Part shown: piece after piece, positions 37,301 through 51,059 of the stretch | Numbering within the stretch: the stretch's first letter is position 1 | Layout: each line of letters begins with the position of its first letter | Source of the DNA: Trichopria drosophilae | Lineage: Eukaryota > Arthropoda > Insecta > Hymenoptera > Diapriidae | Assembly (NCBI GenBank): GCA_030407085.1 | Contig: CM059585.1 | Location: 116,549,501-116,613,500 of the forward strand | DNA length: 64,000 nt | Direction: 5' to 3' | Translations under genes and position numbers: made by a program | The notes under the pieces: model-generated | Databases searched by the model: none | What the model saw: only the letters and a program-made list of their open reading frames with translations | What the model was told of the DNA's origin: nothing

Positions 37301-37720
37301 TCTAGGGAATTGGTGGATTGTCACCAAAATCCCGTAATCATAATAACCTGGAGTACTATGAATCCAAGTTCAGAAATCCAGCGTTTGAAATCGTAACGTT
37401 TAAAATCCCGGTGATCAAAATGCCAACCTATCAAAATCCTGACGATAAAAAAATGCGATAATCCTAATCTTCAATATCCCAACTTTTTATTACCCCCCAC
37501 AGTAACAGAATTACCCCGAAATTCCAAAATGTTCAATTCCAATTCCAATGTCCAAAAGTCCAGTCCTTGCTTTCTCAGCCTGGTTTTAAAGTCTTTTGAT
37601 ACATTGGGATGTTGAAAGTCGGGATTCAGAGTTGTGTTTTTATCGTCGCGATTTTCATCTATCTGGATTTTGAACTGTCGAGTTTATGGCACGTCGGGTT
37701 TTCGTGGAATAGTTATTTTG
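37300..37720. repeat. Degenerate AAAATCC-type repeat with inverted half
   Basis: From about 37335 to 37480, phrases close to CAAAATCCCG, GAAATCCAG, TAAAATCCCGG and CAAAATCCTGACGATAAA recur every 20-30 bases. From about 37605 to 37705 the inverse words appear (GGGATGTTG, GTCGGGATTC, GGATTTTGA, GTCGGGTTTTC). The two halves suggest a collapsed foldback made of simple repeats. It is strongly diverged. Confidence 0.5.
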
Positions 37721-40700
37721 GTAGCAGCAGAATCAGACAAGAATGTCATCGGTAGATACATATAACTTCCGGGATTTTCCAATCTTACAAAGAATGGAAA
37801 TCAACAGAAAGTATTTTTATGCTGATGTCCACAAAATCGATATAGGTACTTTTTCTGGACATTCAGGATCTTGTGAACATTTGAGCTGACATCTCAATGA
37901 CATCCAAATCATAGTGTTCTATGTACGACGTCTAGATCCTCTAAGTACAGTTCGCGTGTCATCCTGTAGCTAGGCATGATCCTGGATCCATAACGTCGAT
38001 ACGAACATGGCAGCTTAAACTAGTGTCACTAAAGAATTTATAATCTTGTAACACCACTATTAATATGAATTAAAATCAAATACTTGTAAGATAATCCAGG
38101 GTTAAAGGAATCAAGTCTGGACCAGGTAATGTGCCCAGTATATGGGCGCTGTGTGTGTCGACCTTCCAAGTTTAGGCGTCTGATGACTCATAGATGGGTG
38201 ACTTTGATATTATACCTCGCACATAATGCAACTGAAGACATACAATGTTCACTTTTATAGTTCTTTTAATATCCTTCGAACGTAGGAGGCCTTTAGGATG
38301 TTAATACGATATTAAAGCTGGTAAACTTTTGAGCTTAAATCGGTGGTTTTAAATGTCAGAAATGTCAAAATCGTTATTTCTTAGTTTTAGGTAGTTTTTC
38401 TAACTATTGATGCTACCCAGTAATGGTCAAAACGCTCCGCGGACTACAGTCGGGTGGGTCTGTCTCTAGATGGATGATGCATTCCTCTACCTTGTATTAT
38501 CTGTATGTTATGTTTCAACTGTCTTTCGGACCTTTACCATGGGAGGCGATTCGTGAATAGGCTAAACAAGTCATGAAATCATAGAAAAATACCAATCCTC
38601 TATCCTAACTCCATTTTTCTAAGTATCCATTATGAGAAGTTTGGTGGTCTCTCTTGCAATTATTCTCAATGCAGAAGCTAATTAGCGTATCTTATATATG
38701 TTTTTATTTACTTTCCAGTTTATACTATTTATTATATTTTTTCGCATCAGAAACTGGAATGACAGATATGAACAAATAAAAGACATTATACGAAATATTT
38801 ACACATATATCCTTTAGTCTGTAAAAACGGCAGTGATTGTAAAGGGTGACATTATTGTGGTCGGGTCATAAGAAGAAATTGAAAACTTCTTGATTCTTTG
38901 TAAACAATCATAACAGCCGTTTAATTTAGATCAGTATCTGTACCCTGCATTATCAACTAAATAACGGTTGAACATCAAGTAAAATCCTTCCGAAAGGTAG
39001 TATCAAATTCGCGACACGAGCATTCCTCGTCCCCGTCCAGACGGATTCGTCAAACTCTTATTGGAACATAATCCAGGCAGAAAAATGAAACGAATGCTCG
39101 TAACGTAGGCATCGTATGCAGAAGAAGAGGCGGTTGTGCAAGTCGAGCCGAAAGGTTAAACCACGGATAACGGGTATAGAGGAGGGTGTAGAAAAGGCGT
39201 AGTGATGGAGTCGGAGTGGGTGGAAGTATACGAAAGAGGGTGGAATGCAGGTCGAAGTCAGTAATGCCAAAAGTTTTAACGAGTTTGAGTGATCGCGGTC
39301 GATGTAGCCGCAACAACAATAATAATACTAATAATAATACCGCCGTGGCTGCACGGTTGTACAAACTTATCGCGTCGCTGGAAATGAAGCCACCCACTGC
39401 CGCCGCCCGTTGGGCATCGAAGAAAACGCGACCGTCGACGTATTTTAACGGCGAATTTATTTTCCTACGCTAACGACCGTCGAAAACCTTTGGCTTTCGA
39501 ACTTTCCTTACCAAGTTTCGCGAATCGCGAGACTTGCCTCGCACGGAAACGTAAACTTGCGGAAACGAATTTTTTTATTCGCGAGCTTTCAAATAATGTC
39601 GCGTACTGATTTTGTTTACAACTTGAATTTGTCTCATTTTCTCGAAATGCATAAAGTTTGCAAAAGAGAGAACAACAATTGTTGCTTGTTTGCATGTTTC
39701 AGGACGATGGTATGCAAACCCGAACGGTTTCGGCTTACGGAAAACGGTGCCCAGGATCCTATCTTGGGGTGGATCGATAAATCCTACATTGGAAGCAATA
39801 AGGCGCGTGAAGAGCGGAAGTTAATATCGTGCAGTGCGAGCGAGTTAGCAAACGAACGAGTGATTCCCTGGAAGAGAAAGCGAGACGATCGAGCCAATAC
39901 ATCATCGCAGGGTGCCAGTCGGTCCTCCGTTTGTTCGGGATTGGGCCGACAGTCCCGCCAAAATAGCAATTACCTTCGTGGAATCAAATGAAATAAAATT
40001 GCATTATCTGGCATGCCAAGGCACTATTAATCATGCGCCCTTTAGCAGGAGCTTTCATTGTCAGGGATGGTCGGCATTTTCTTCGTGTTGTATATATACG
40101 TGAGTTGTAAGCACGAAAAGCGGTTCTTATTGATATATTTAATGTCGGGCACTTGTAAACAATAACTCGAATCATCAGTAATCATGAAGCAGGTTCCAAG
40201 CCGAAACGTCAGCCGATATAGTTGCGCTGCGGGCGAAAAGCGCTGCATTGCGGAACTGGTTTGCGTTAATTGTAATGCTTTTTGGTCCATACGCGATTAC
40301 ACGATGAAATAATCCCTCGTTTATGAGTTAAGTGGTCTGTGGAACTCAACAGCGCTTCTGATGAAATGCTCTTGGCGAGCGCGACTCATTTCTGGCGGCA
40401 TGCGGGGTCGGGCGGCCGCAGCCGTTGCGGAGCTAGCTCACTCGAGGAGAATAACTACAACTCTACACCGCGACCCCACGCACAAACCTTTGCGTTTCCT
40501 CGTATTATAATTACATTCTGCCTGCCGTAAAATTTCAAATAATTAAGATCCATTCGATGTAATATGCAAGCGACGTAATAGGCAATGCAGCCGTAATTTA
40601 CTTCTACAGGGCAACGACGCGACGTCGCGTTACGGTACCTAGGAAAATATAACACAAGCTTCATTGTGACTCGACTTTCCGCGCTCAGGTGCCAAACTTG

Positions 40701-43339
40701 CTTCAGGCTTCTGTTAACAATGAGTAGGACATCGTCATATGGTTAGAGGTTGAATGAAACGATTTTTCAATAATGGATGATAATTACTACATCCAGATTG
40801 ATGTGCATTTCGATGCAATCGACATTTTATTTGACGGGGTGAAATTTATTAAATTCCATACTTTTGCTAACGGGAGTACGACAGGTCGAAGAGAAAGCGA
40901 CGCGTTATACTATTATATATCGAAGAAAACCCGGATGATATATGAAGACAATATGGCACCATATTTTTGTCGCTGTCGTGCGGAGGATTAAGCTTATACT
41001 CTTTCGCGACCGAATATCTTCGGCAGTTGTCACGTACTTTGCCACCGCGGTGAATTTTTCCCTCCCTTTCCTTCATTCTCGCAGTAGCTATTCTTTGCGG
41101 AATATTTCTATCCTTGATCTCTCCATTGTCTCATCCGATATCTTATCTTTCTCGCTTCATCTGCACCGCTCGCGAATTTTATTTCTGATTCGGTCTCACC
41201 TTCCTGAATTGGGGGCGTGAACCTTCTTTTGGCAGGTCTCTGCTCTTGAACCAGAGAAGTGAGTGATAAATAATGACCCTGATCTGTTGTTTCTTCGAGA
41301 AGGATTCACGGGAGAAAAAGGCACTGTCGCAGATAGAAAATGAGACCGGAAGAGGAATGAGCTTGAGGGTTGCGAAATATAGAAATATACGATGGTATAT
41401 GGATGAAATATGATGAGACATAATATTAATGATAGGTATATCCGATTTGACAAATCTTAAATAGATTTCTTAATTTCGTTGAATCGATACCATACTTATT
41501 TAATTAATTGAGTTCCTGCAATAATAGACTAAGCAGCTTAGATCAGCCAGATTAGACCAGCCAGAAATTTGCTGTAGTGATAAAATAGTTAGATAAAAAT
41601 AGAACATGAATTGACTACCACGAGTGGTACTAACTAATTAAATATTTTAATCAAGGATGGACTGCAGAAGGGGGGAAGACTAGTATATTTATCTAGAGAT
41701 AAAGTAGTTGGTTGGCCAACTAATCATAAATTCCAGACAATAAATCGGTTTTGATAACTGATTCATATATGTCACCAGCTGAGACACATGTGGTTTGGAG
41801 CTCCTGTAAAGTGTACGTCCAAACTGGAGAACTATCCAATAATATTTAGGAACTACCCTAACATTAACTGGCCAGAGATTAAAATCACATATGCCATGAC
41901 AACTCGTAACTAAAAACTTATTGAAGCCTACCTCTCTGAAATGATTGTACGGCTCACAATTCGAAACCAATCGATTAACCACAGATTTTTCAAACCAGCA
42001 AAGTGCAAGTGAATCTGCGTAGAAATACTTGAATAGATTTTAGTACAAAGGCAAATGGCAATGTCCTTTCGTCTTTTCCATTCTTTTAGCGACAGCCGAT
42101 ACAAAGGAGTAACGGCGAAAGCCCTTTGTAGAATGAGTCTCATGTATGCCCCCCTTGCTTGTTCTATCTCACTCGCACCACCATTTTCTCTCTTGATCTG
42201 TGACTCTGTCTGTCATCCTCGTTTCTGCCGCTTCTGTCTTGACTCTTTCATTTTTTACTTCTTTCCATCGGCTCATATATGTCGGGATGCGCCCATTAGC
42301 GGCGGGGTAAAAGCTATTGGAAACTCCCGGCGATCTTTTAAAGAGCTCGAATTTTACAAGAGTCACATATGTAGGTGTTCGTTTTTGAGTTTATGGATGT
42401 GAAAATTTATGAGATATTAAAGTGTTAAACAAAATGTTTCTTTCTTAGTCTTACAAAATTAATTAACCGTTGAAAATGACCATAAATAATTCACAAAATT
42501 GACAAAAAATGTTGACTATAAAAAATTAACAATTTTTAAAAGAACGAAATGACACAGCGAAGTTTATGCGTCATACGTTTATTTCCAATGAACGCACATG
42601 GACAGTTACCAATGAACCTGGGGTTCGTGAATTGCATGCAGTTCACATTAAATACAATAATGCGAGATTGTGGCAATCATGCGATATTATAATCAATAAT
42701 GCTCGCTATTAAACACTAACAAAAGTATCTCGGATTTACACATATAATATTAATACCCAACATTTTTTTAGTCGTTGCAAGCAATAATAAATATGCCTAG
42801 TTTATTGATGTTAATACATTACGTAGATTTTATAGTGGTTTCAATGCGTTATTATATTTTAATACATAGATAATGTATCCATACTGTTAAACTGACAGAC
42901 AACATTTTCATTTAGTGTACGTTTGATACGTCAAATATTACTTTTTAACTGTTTGTTTTTGTTTATTTGCTAAAAATGATGATACAGTCAGTATTGTCAT
43001 ATCAACAAAATTTACAGAATAATATAGACAAAATTGATCAAAAAGACAAAATCGTTTCAGACAAAATTAAACTCGAACATTTTATATCTTCACAAAATTT
43101 CCGTAAATGTGTAACTTCGAAACTGTTAAAATATTTTCAATTAGAACTAACCTTTTGTTTTTCAGTTTAGTACTAACTAAAATAATATCGTAATATGAAA
43201 TTTATAAATAACGTTGGATTTTTTGCTACAATCAACCTTATCAATTTTTATAAGATATAATTTGCCGAAATTGTTATTATTATTAGTGGCAATCTTAAAG
43301 TTAGGAAATTGGAGTATTTGGTGAATGTTACAAGGTAAA
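37721..43339. other. Non-coding tract with GC-richer islands
   Basis: GC-richer, CpG-containing blocks lie at about 39000-41450 and 42050-42330, separated by AT-rich DNA. Longer ORFs (for example 144 codons at 39557-39991) show no recognisable domain and lie among overlapping frames. A compact block at about 40340-40650 mixes CpG-rich words with TAATTA-like words. Such blocks can be regulatory, but nothing here proves it. Confidence 0.5.
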
Positions 43340-43960
43340 GAACCAAATACTATATTCCGCAACTAGGGAGCAAATACCTACTCTCCCTTGTTGCACATAT
43401 GTTTCTCTCCCACTCTGAGCGCAAAATGCTATTTTTCTCCCTATATCGTTGGAGAAAAAAGCGCATTCTCTCACTAGGGAGCAAAATGAACTAAGCCGGC
43501 AGACATAGTACATTACTCAACGAGGGAAGCATTCTTTTTTACTTCCCGAGGGAAGTATACGATTTTTCTGTGTTGCCGAAAGAATAAGCGGCATCTTTCC
43601 TCCCGGAAGCGGCTACTTTCCTCTCTTATGAAGAAAAATAAGTTTCTCAACTGAGCTCAAGATGCCATTTTGCTCCCTACATCGCGGGAGCAAAATAGAT
43701 CACTCTCGTTTGTGAAAATAATATGTGCAACAAGGGAGATTAGGTGTTTGCTGACTATTCGAAATGCCGACTTCGCTTCGCTCGTGCGTCAAACTCGCCC
43801 TCGTAGCGAAATACCTACTTTGCTCCCTATTTACACAATCTACTACGACATATAGGGAGCAAAATATTGAATATAAGAAATTTAGTGTGCTCCTGGTTAA
43901 ATTCATTTTGTTCCCTATGGAGAGAAAGTGCTATTTTGCACCCGCAAAAAGCAGAAAAAA
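43340..43960. repeat. Dyad-rich region built from GGGAGCAAAAT words
   Basis: At least nine copies or near copies of GGGAGCAAAAT or its inverse ATTTTGCTCCC occur (about 43366, 43469, 43663, 43687, 43819, 43855 and others). A larger inverted pair joins them: CTCCCTTGTTGCACATAT at about 43382 against its inverse ATATGTGCAACAAGGGAG at about 43721. The stretch is probably a complex foldback or several nested units. It has no continuous coding frame. Confidence 0.65.
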
Positions 43961-46900
43961 TAGGATTTTGCACTTAGAGATTGAGTAAAAGATTTCTTTT
44001 TGCAGTAGATTTAACACGTGACGATTGCAAAGCCGTACAAACTTCTTACTTCTAATTAAACTGGTCTCACCATGTTATCTATATGTTTTTGGAGTCGCTG
44101 AATCTAAATCCGAGGTTTAAACAGCCCTATCATATCATAATTTTGACACAAGCTGAAAACCCATCCTTAAAAAAATCTCTCCTGGGGTTCTAAACGTGTT
44201 ATGTGTTTGTTTCTGTGGTTGATTAATCTACATCCATGTTTATGTAATCAGGATTTTGCCACATAGATAACACAGAAATTTTTTTTAGTCTGTCCTCTGT
44301 AATCCTTCATCAAGTGTACGTAACTTCTCATGCAATTTTTTTCTGCATAAATAATTGTTTCTGAAATTTGACGACCTTATGTTTGTTCCAAATTTGAGGA
44401 TGAAAAATCCATTAATTTTTATCAACAACTGAAGGTTGTAATATGACGGAATAGCAAATGTCTTGATTTTGATCATATTTTATTTTTTGTTTAAAAAATA
44501 AAAAATCTTACATGAGTTATGCGTACGAGTATCTGACTTCACATGAAAAATCATTGGAGAACATTATTCTATTGATTCATCATAAGCCATTAGTTGCATA
44601 CAAAGTATATTTAAATCAGAAAATAAACTCCCCGAAAGAACGTCAGATTAAAAAAAACAATATCCCTATTGATACCATACAGACAGAGAAAACAGTTTTT
44701 TTTCCTAAACTGGGAAAAATAATCCTTCTGTAGGGATCGTCCCGGAAAAATGCTCAATCCCGCGTCAATGAAGTTTTAACGAATCATAAACACGAGCGGG
44801 AAAGATTTTTCTTGCGATCGCCGCCGACCATCGCGGCAACAAGACGAGGAAACGAGAGGCGGCCGCTAATGGTCTCCACGTTTATCCAGATCAGAACTTT
44901 TCGACGAGTGAGATAATTACAGCCGCGTTCGTTCGCGTGGTACGGCCTGTCGGGTATTTAGTTTCTACTTTTTTATAATTAATACCTCGGGTGGCAAATG
45001 ACGTTACCGTCCACGGCGACGAGTAAAAGCGCGGCGGGGGCATAGGAGGGGTTTAAAAAAAGGAAGTATTTTGTAAAATAAATACCTGTTACGAGCGAAA
45101 GAAACTTCACTCCAACTTTTCGAGCGACTATGTTTCACTTTATCTTCCACCACGACTGTGTCTCCCTCTATCTGTCTTTTGCCACTTATTCCCGAATTTC
45201 TGTTTCCATTCAGCTTCCGCTCTTAGCGGTACACACATCTCCCTCGGCTTAGCGACGGAAGAACGTCAATTATGTCGGCACGTAATAATAATAGAATACG
45301 TTGATAATACAAATACCGCGGTATGAAGCAACTCTTTATCGCGTTAAAATCTCAAAAACAACATTTCATCACCGAGACGCAGTGAGCTTTTGCTTGCCTC
45401 CGCGGCAAGTTTTGATCGCTTACGAGAAAATGAGGAAATCGCGGAAATAACGAAACTCTGGAATTGAAAACTTAAATACCCATAAAGACATTTAATTCGG
45501 GCAGTTGAAAATAATTAGAAGGCAAATAAAAACTCTGAATAATCATGTCCCTGTACTGTTCTTCTAATTGTATGTTCGTATGTACGTTTTATTCGATTCC
45601 TGGAATCTTCAATTGGTATATTCCCTTTTACTTCAGATATTATTATTTCATATTAAAATTATCAAAATTTTGATGTTTGAAAAACTGTTCTTTTCACTTT
45701 TAGCACTGACAAGTTCATGAAATTTATCTTGCTATTGACGATATTTTCTATAATTCAGGATCTTTGGAATCGTTTTTGGAGAATTATATCGGTACGATTT
45801 TTGGTTCCAAAGTTGCAGATCCGCCATGGATCCGTCACGGATCGATAACTAAGGGTTATAAATCGACAACTATGAATCTGATATGATATTTAACAAAATT
45901 CATCAATCAAAATTAAGAAAAACGTTATTTTCTAGCTTCTAACTGCCAGCTTACAATGTATATCAACTTGGGAAAGCAATCGAGCACAATTCCGGACGCA
46001 GAATTGGATGACCGTTCTGAATTCGGTTTTAATAATTTGTATTCAAAATTTAGAATCGATTATTACAAAACAATCTGTATTTACGAACTAAAAAGATTAT
46101 TGCTTTTAAAATGTTCGCTTTAAAATCGGCCAAATCGAGACAAATTCGATGAATAGAAGATTATGCCATCAAATCCTCAAATTTTTTACAAACAAGTATA
46201 TCATAATTTTATTGATCACAAATAATAAAAATCAAAATCGTGACATCAATTAGCACTACAGTAGTAATTTTTCTAATATTAATGATTTATAAATTTACAT
46301 TGTCTAAAAACATTAAATTTTTCTTCAGAAATCGGACTTTTTTGTATATCTTTCCAATTTTTATTTTAGGGTTCAACGTCTATAACTCCACTTGCTCAGT
46401 TTGCGAAAAGTGAAGCATGGATAATTTGTCCCTTGAACCGTCGATAATTTTCAATTTGCATATTTTTCAAAGACAATTTCTTCAGTTTGTAAGCGATCCT
46501 TGTGATTTAATACAGTTACTCTTGATTTTTATTTTCCGTTTATTCTGGGGTATACGCGAGCAAATCGAGGCACAAGGAGTATTGAGTTTCATGAGCCGCA
46601 ATCGCTTGAAGAGTCATCGAGAACCCTCGTTACGGGTTCGTTGCAAATGGGAATGGAAAGGGATGCAACTCGTATCAAGTTAGATGCATTCGCGGGGCTT
46701 TGCGCGGGCTTTTTCTCGCGTATTCATTTCGGTTTGCGGAGTGTGCGAGCAATTACCGGTGGAGAAATTTATAAGTGTTTTGCTCGAATCGATACGTACA
46801 TACCCAGGTCCCTCGAATCTCCAAGAAAGTTCATCGCAGCGTGCCAAGATCAATCGTCCCGCAATATCAAACTAGTAAGGTCGAGCTACCTTCACCACAT

Positions 46901-49900
46901 TTGCGGAATTGGAATCATCCAATCCTAAAAGTCAAACAAATTTTGTCAGTGAAGCAAATTTTGTTTATTTGGTGCCTTTTAATGATTCCTAGTAGGATAT
47001 GAAGAGGAAGTTACTTTAAACGAATAACAACAATTGTCAAGAGAGACAAATTTTCTTTCCAAGTGATTGAAGAGCAGGAACCTGTGATTTTGAAATCCTA
47101 CAAACAGTTGATAATCTTCCAACCATATCAACCTTCAAACAGAGAAACGTCAGCGGCGATGTGCGCGATGTGCGCGACGACATCGGAAAGTAGCGACAGT
47201 CTATTTACTCGGGTAACGATGCTCCGGTTGACGTCGATCTCCTCCACCGCTATCTCGTTTCCCGTCTTCCTCTCCTGCTGGCATCGCCATTGTTCCGCCA
47301 TAAAAATGTCAGTTGGCGAATCTATAGTTACACAAAGAACACAATGAAAGACGTATGGAAAATAGCCATATAGGCAGCGACCGTTCTTTTTTCGTGTCCC
47401 TCCTACCCCCTGCCGCCTCCTTTACAGTGCATAACTCGTGGTTTACGCCGCGGACGCACCGGAGCACCGCACTCGAATGCACTTGTCGTGCGCATTTAAA
47501 CGCGGTAATGACGCATTGTTGCGAGTTATCAGTCCCACCGCTCCGGTCCGTGCATTGCTAATTATCAGCAGAGAAAGAGAAAGAAAGACCTGGCTGAGGT
47601 TCCAGAGGAAGGGGAGGCGATTTAGCGAGTTGCCACGCGGGGGCGGATACTTGTACTCACAGTGCGACAGGGCGTTCCGACTTGCACTTCCCGCGACCTA
47701 TGATCTAGTTTCCGGATCGAGACTTCCCTCCGGGTATTGTAATCACATGCGTTTTGCGAGATGGATACGTTACGTTATCGCGGGATAATGCTAAAGGTTG
47801 AATCTTCATTGTTTTTTATTTGCTGGAAACATAATGGATTCGACGATAAATGGGTAATGATGGTTCAGCTTAATTGCTGAAAGTATGGCAAAGTTAATTC
47901 CAACTCGTGCTCCTGAGGGCGATTGTCACTCCTTTGTTTTGTGAAGGAGATTACGCTTGACGTTGTCTTCTTACTCATAACCTCTTCTTTATTGGGTCAT
48001 TGCCATGCTAGCAGGTCCTCGCAGGTGTGTGTGCAATGAACTTTGTAGCGGTATAATTCATCGCATCCTACTTGATCGCCTGGTCTTCATTTGGACCATT
48101 CCTAAACCTTTTTCATCTCAGATTTGGAGCGATTTTTCTTATTTATACGAAATCAATTTTACATCGGCCGTAGATATGCTAAGGAGGCAGGAGGACGCCG
48201 CCATTATCATAAGGGTACCAGAAGGTTCCCAACGTTTAGCCCAACGTAAATTTGCGTTTTAAGATAGGTCAAGGAATAGGAATAGTCCCGTCCTATCGAA
48301 ATTGACAATAATTCCGCGTTGGGCTTCCTGTGATCATGGACTGTTTGCTAATGAGACTATACCCTGTCATGGTTGCCGTCATTTACCGTCCTTTTCTTTA
48401 CAGACAGTAAAGACATGGGGTTTCTTGCATTAATGATGGCCCATATATCTGCTTTAAATAATGATGTGTTCTCTTATTGATACGTAAACTATTCACCTTA
48501 GTGAAATGACAATTCCCAATGCATCATGATACGATCTGCCTGTCCATCAGGGTTCCATAAAGATTGTCGAAAAGATCGCAACCTTCTATTTATTTGTTGT
48601 ATCTATAAGTCCAAATACATCTTGTATATGAACGACACTGCAGTTTTAGGATATTAGTATACATGCTGCATTCTAGTAATGGTATACGGTAAATGGGTTT
48701 AGTACTCCAACTGGCAATATAAATGTACCAAACTGAACATTGGTCCATCCGGTGAGAAGTTCCTAATCCAACCATTACGGAGACTTTTGCATTGCGTAAA
48801 GATGAATACCAATTTTTTTTATGGGTATTTATATAATGTCTCCCCAATTCAAGCACATGGGTAAAGTCTCGTTCTCTTTTCAATGCGACTGCTGGGAAAG
48901 AAAATATTGAGGTGGTTGAGGAACATCTATAAAGCAAGTGCAATGAATAGGGAGTAACAAACCTGGTCCTTGAAAAATTAATTCCCATTGTTTCAGACCT
49001 GTCAGAACACCTCCTTATATTTCAAAGATGCACCCAGCATCAAATACTTTTAGATTATATTAACTGATAAACGAAATTGTCTTTTCTTCGCGATACTCTT
49101 CCACCCACCGTACGTCTTGGATTTTTTTTTACTTTCGCGACGAGGCTCACCTTTTCTCATGCAAACGATTTAATTGACCGATCGTGTCTGTCCCTCGAGG
49201 CTCGGAAGATTCGACTCGGTCTTTTCGCGACTAAAAAAGGAAAGGACCGGATTTGAAGAAAGATAAAGGGTAGGGTTACGAGCGCGATCGGCCGGATCTC
49301 GCCTCCTTATCTTAATTATTCCGAAAAGTTAATTAGTTTTTTCCTCTCGGGCTCCCAGTACCCTTTGAGTATTCGCTCTACTGTCGGAATCCATACTACC
49401 TTTTTTTCGCGATCGCGATGCCACGAAGGCCTTCGGTCTTAATTACTTCCTCGATTCTTGACTTTGTAATGAATACGGTATTAATACGTTATTTATTCAT
49501 TGAGCTGGTTTTGTTTATCGATAACGAGACGCGAACAACTGCGCATAAGAATCAGCTGCTTACATCGAAATTGCGCGACGTCTTTGTTTTTACATGCGTC
49601 AACTGCCTGATAATATCGCATATAATTTCTTGTTATATGCGGAGAATAATTACAGAGCTGTGAGACTGAGGTTAGGGGATTGAAGAAGTGTAGTTAGCGT
49701 CTTGCCACTTATGATAACGCAACGTGTAGGCAGCCGAATCAGAGGGACCAACTTCAATATTAAAGAGCTATATTGTTTTGAAAATCTACAAGATAAAAGT
49801 GTATAACTCATTTTCATAATGCACTGATTTGATTGCGCAAAATATTCCCCGCGTTTGAATACGGGAATTGAAAACAGTGCGGGAAAACGGATTTTCCATG

Positions 49901-50804
49901 TACTATTCGGAAATAAATGGTACGTTACATATTTGAGCGTCTCCCACAATCGGGCGTTTGGAGTGATATTGATGATATGGAGTAGTTTCGCCATGGACTC
50001 ATGTCAAGCTAATACAAAATCGTACGGAAATTCGTATTTCCCGCACTTGTAAGGAAATATGCTATTGTTTCCATCTGGAAGTTTTCATATCGCAGAAAAT
50101 TACGATTTAAAAATACATTTCACGAAAATGATGTTGCTTGTAATCAATTTTTATTTGACACTCATTTTAAGTGAATAAACAGCCATATTTTTATATATAT
50201 GTTATACCTAAATTTAATGAAAATTTATTCTATCTAAATTTACAATAGATACAAAGCAGGTCTTGATTATTATCACTCCAGGTAGAGTGAGTTGACATTT
50301 CGTAAAAAGTGGCTTCTCATTCTAAAAATTTTAGAGAGTAGTTTGGAGCTACCATTTTAATCTCTTGTTACACAAATGTAATCTGGCTTACTATCGAGCG
50401 TGTTGCCAGTACACTTTTACATTTTGACACTGTTCTATTCTGAGGGTTATATGACAAAATAACATTGCGAAAATAACTTCAATAAATATAGCAGTATAAA
50501 AAAGAATTTTGGACAGAAATAACTTTCGAAAACATATTTGAAGAAAATCATTATTAAAACAATCTTTGAAAAATGCTTAAAACATAATTCATTATTCTAT
50601 TACTAGGTAATGAATTAGGCCTCAAGGAAGACTATGAAAAATCGACCAGAGCCAGTCCCGAGATCAAGCGTATCCATTCTCGAAGGCAATTGAATGTTGA
50701 GGAATTGCGACGATGTCAAATAACAAATTCATTTTACATTAAAATTCCATTGAATTTTAAACGGTATTTTAAGGTAAATAATGTTTAGCAATAGCTAAAA
50801 ATTT
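43961..50804. other. Long non-coding tract with GC-richer islands
   Basis: GC-richer, CpG-containing blocks lie at about 44750-45440, 46540-46820, 47140-47780 and 49080-49640, with AT-rich DNA between. ORFs up to 132 codons (48988..48590, minus) contain no motif I recognise. No tRNA, tandem array or clear inverted repeat was found. If this window is intronic, these islands are the likeliest regulatory parts. Confidence 0.5.
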
Positions 50805-51059
50805 ACACCTGCGCATGGGTGTCCTCAACCAAAAAGAAGTTTTTTAAAAATGCCAGGGAAAAAGGTTCACGGCATCTTATTTTAGATATTGCATAGTTTC
50901 AAAATCCGTTTCGAATAAAATCCTAGCTGATCATTTTCATTGAAAAACACTAGTAAACATTTTTTCTATTTTTTCTGTTTTATCCATTTCAATCTTGTTG
51001 TAACTAAAACACCCGGGATGCTTAATTGAAGTTAGAATTTGTTCAAATCAGACTCTTAA

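Noticed and set aside
39557..39991. 144-codon plus-strand frame
   Set aside because: No domain, low-complexity arginine/serine-rich end, and competing frames on the other strand.
48590..48988. 132-codon minus-strand frame
   Set aside because: No recognisable motif and no splice context.
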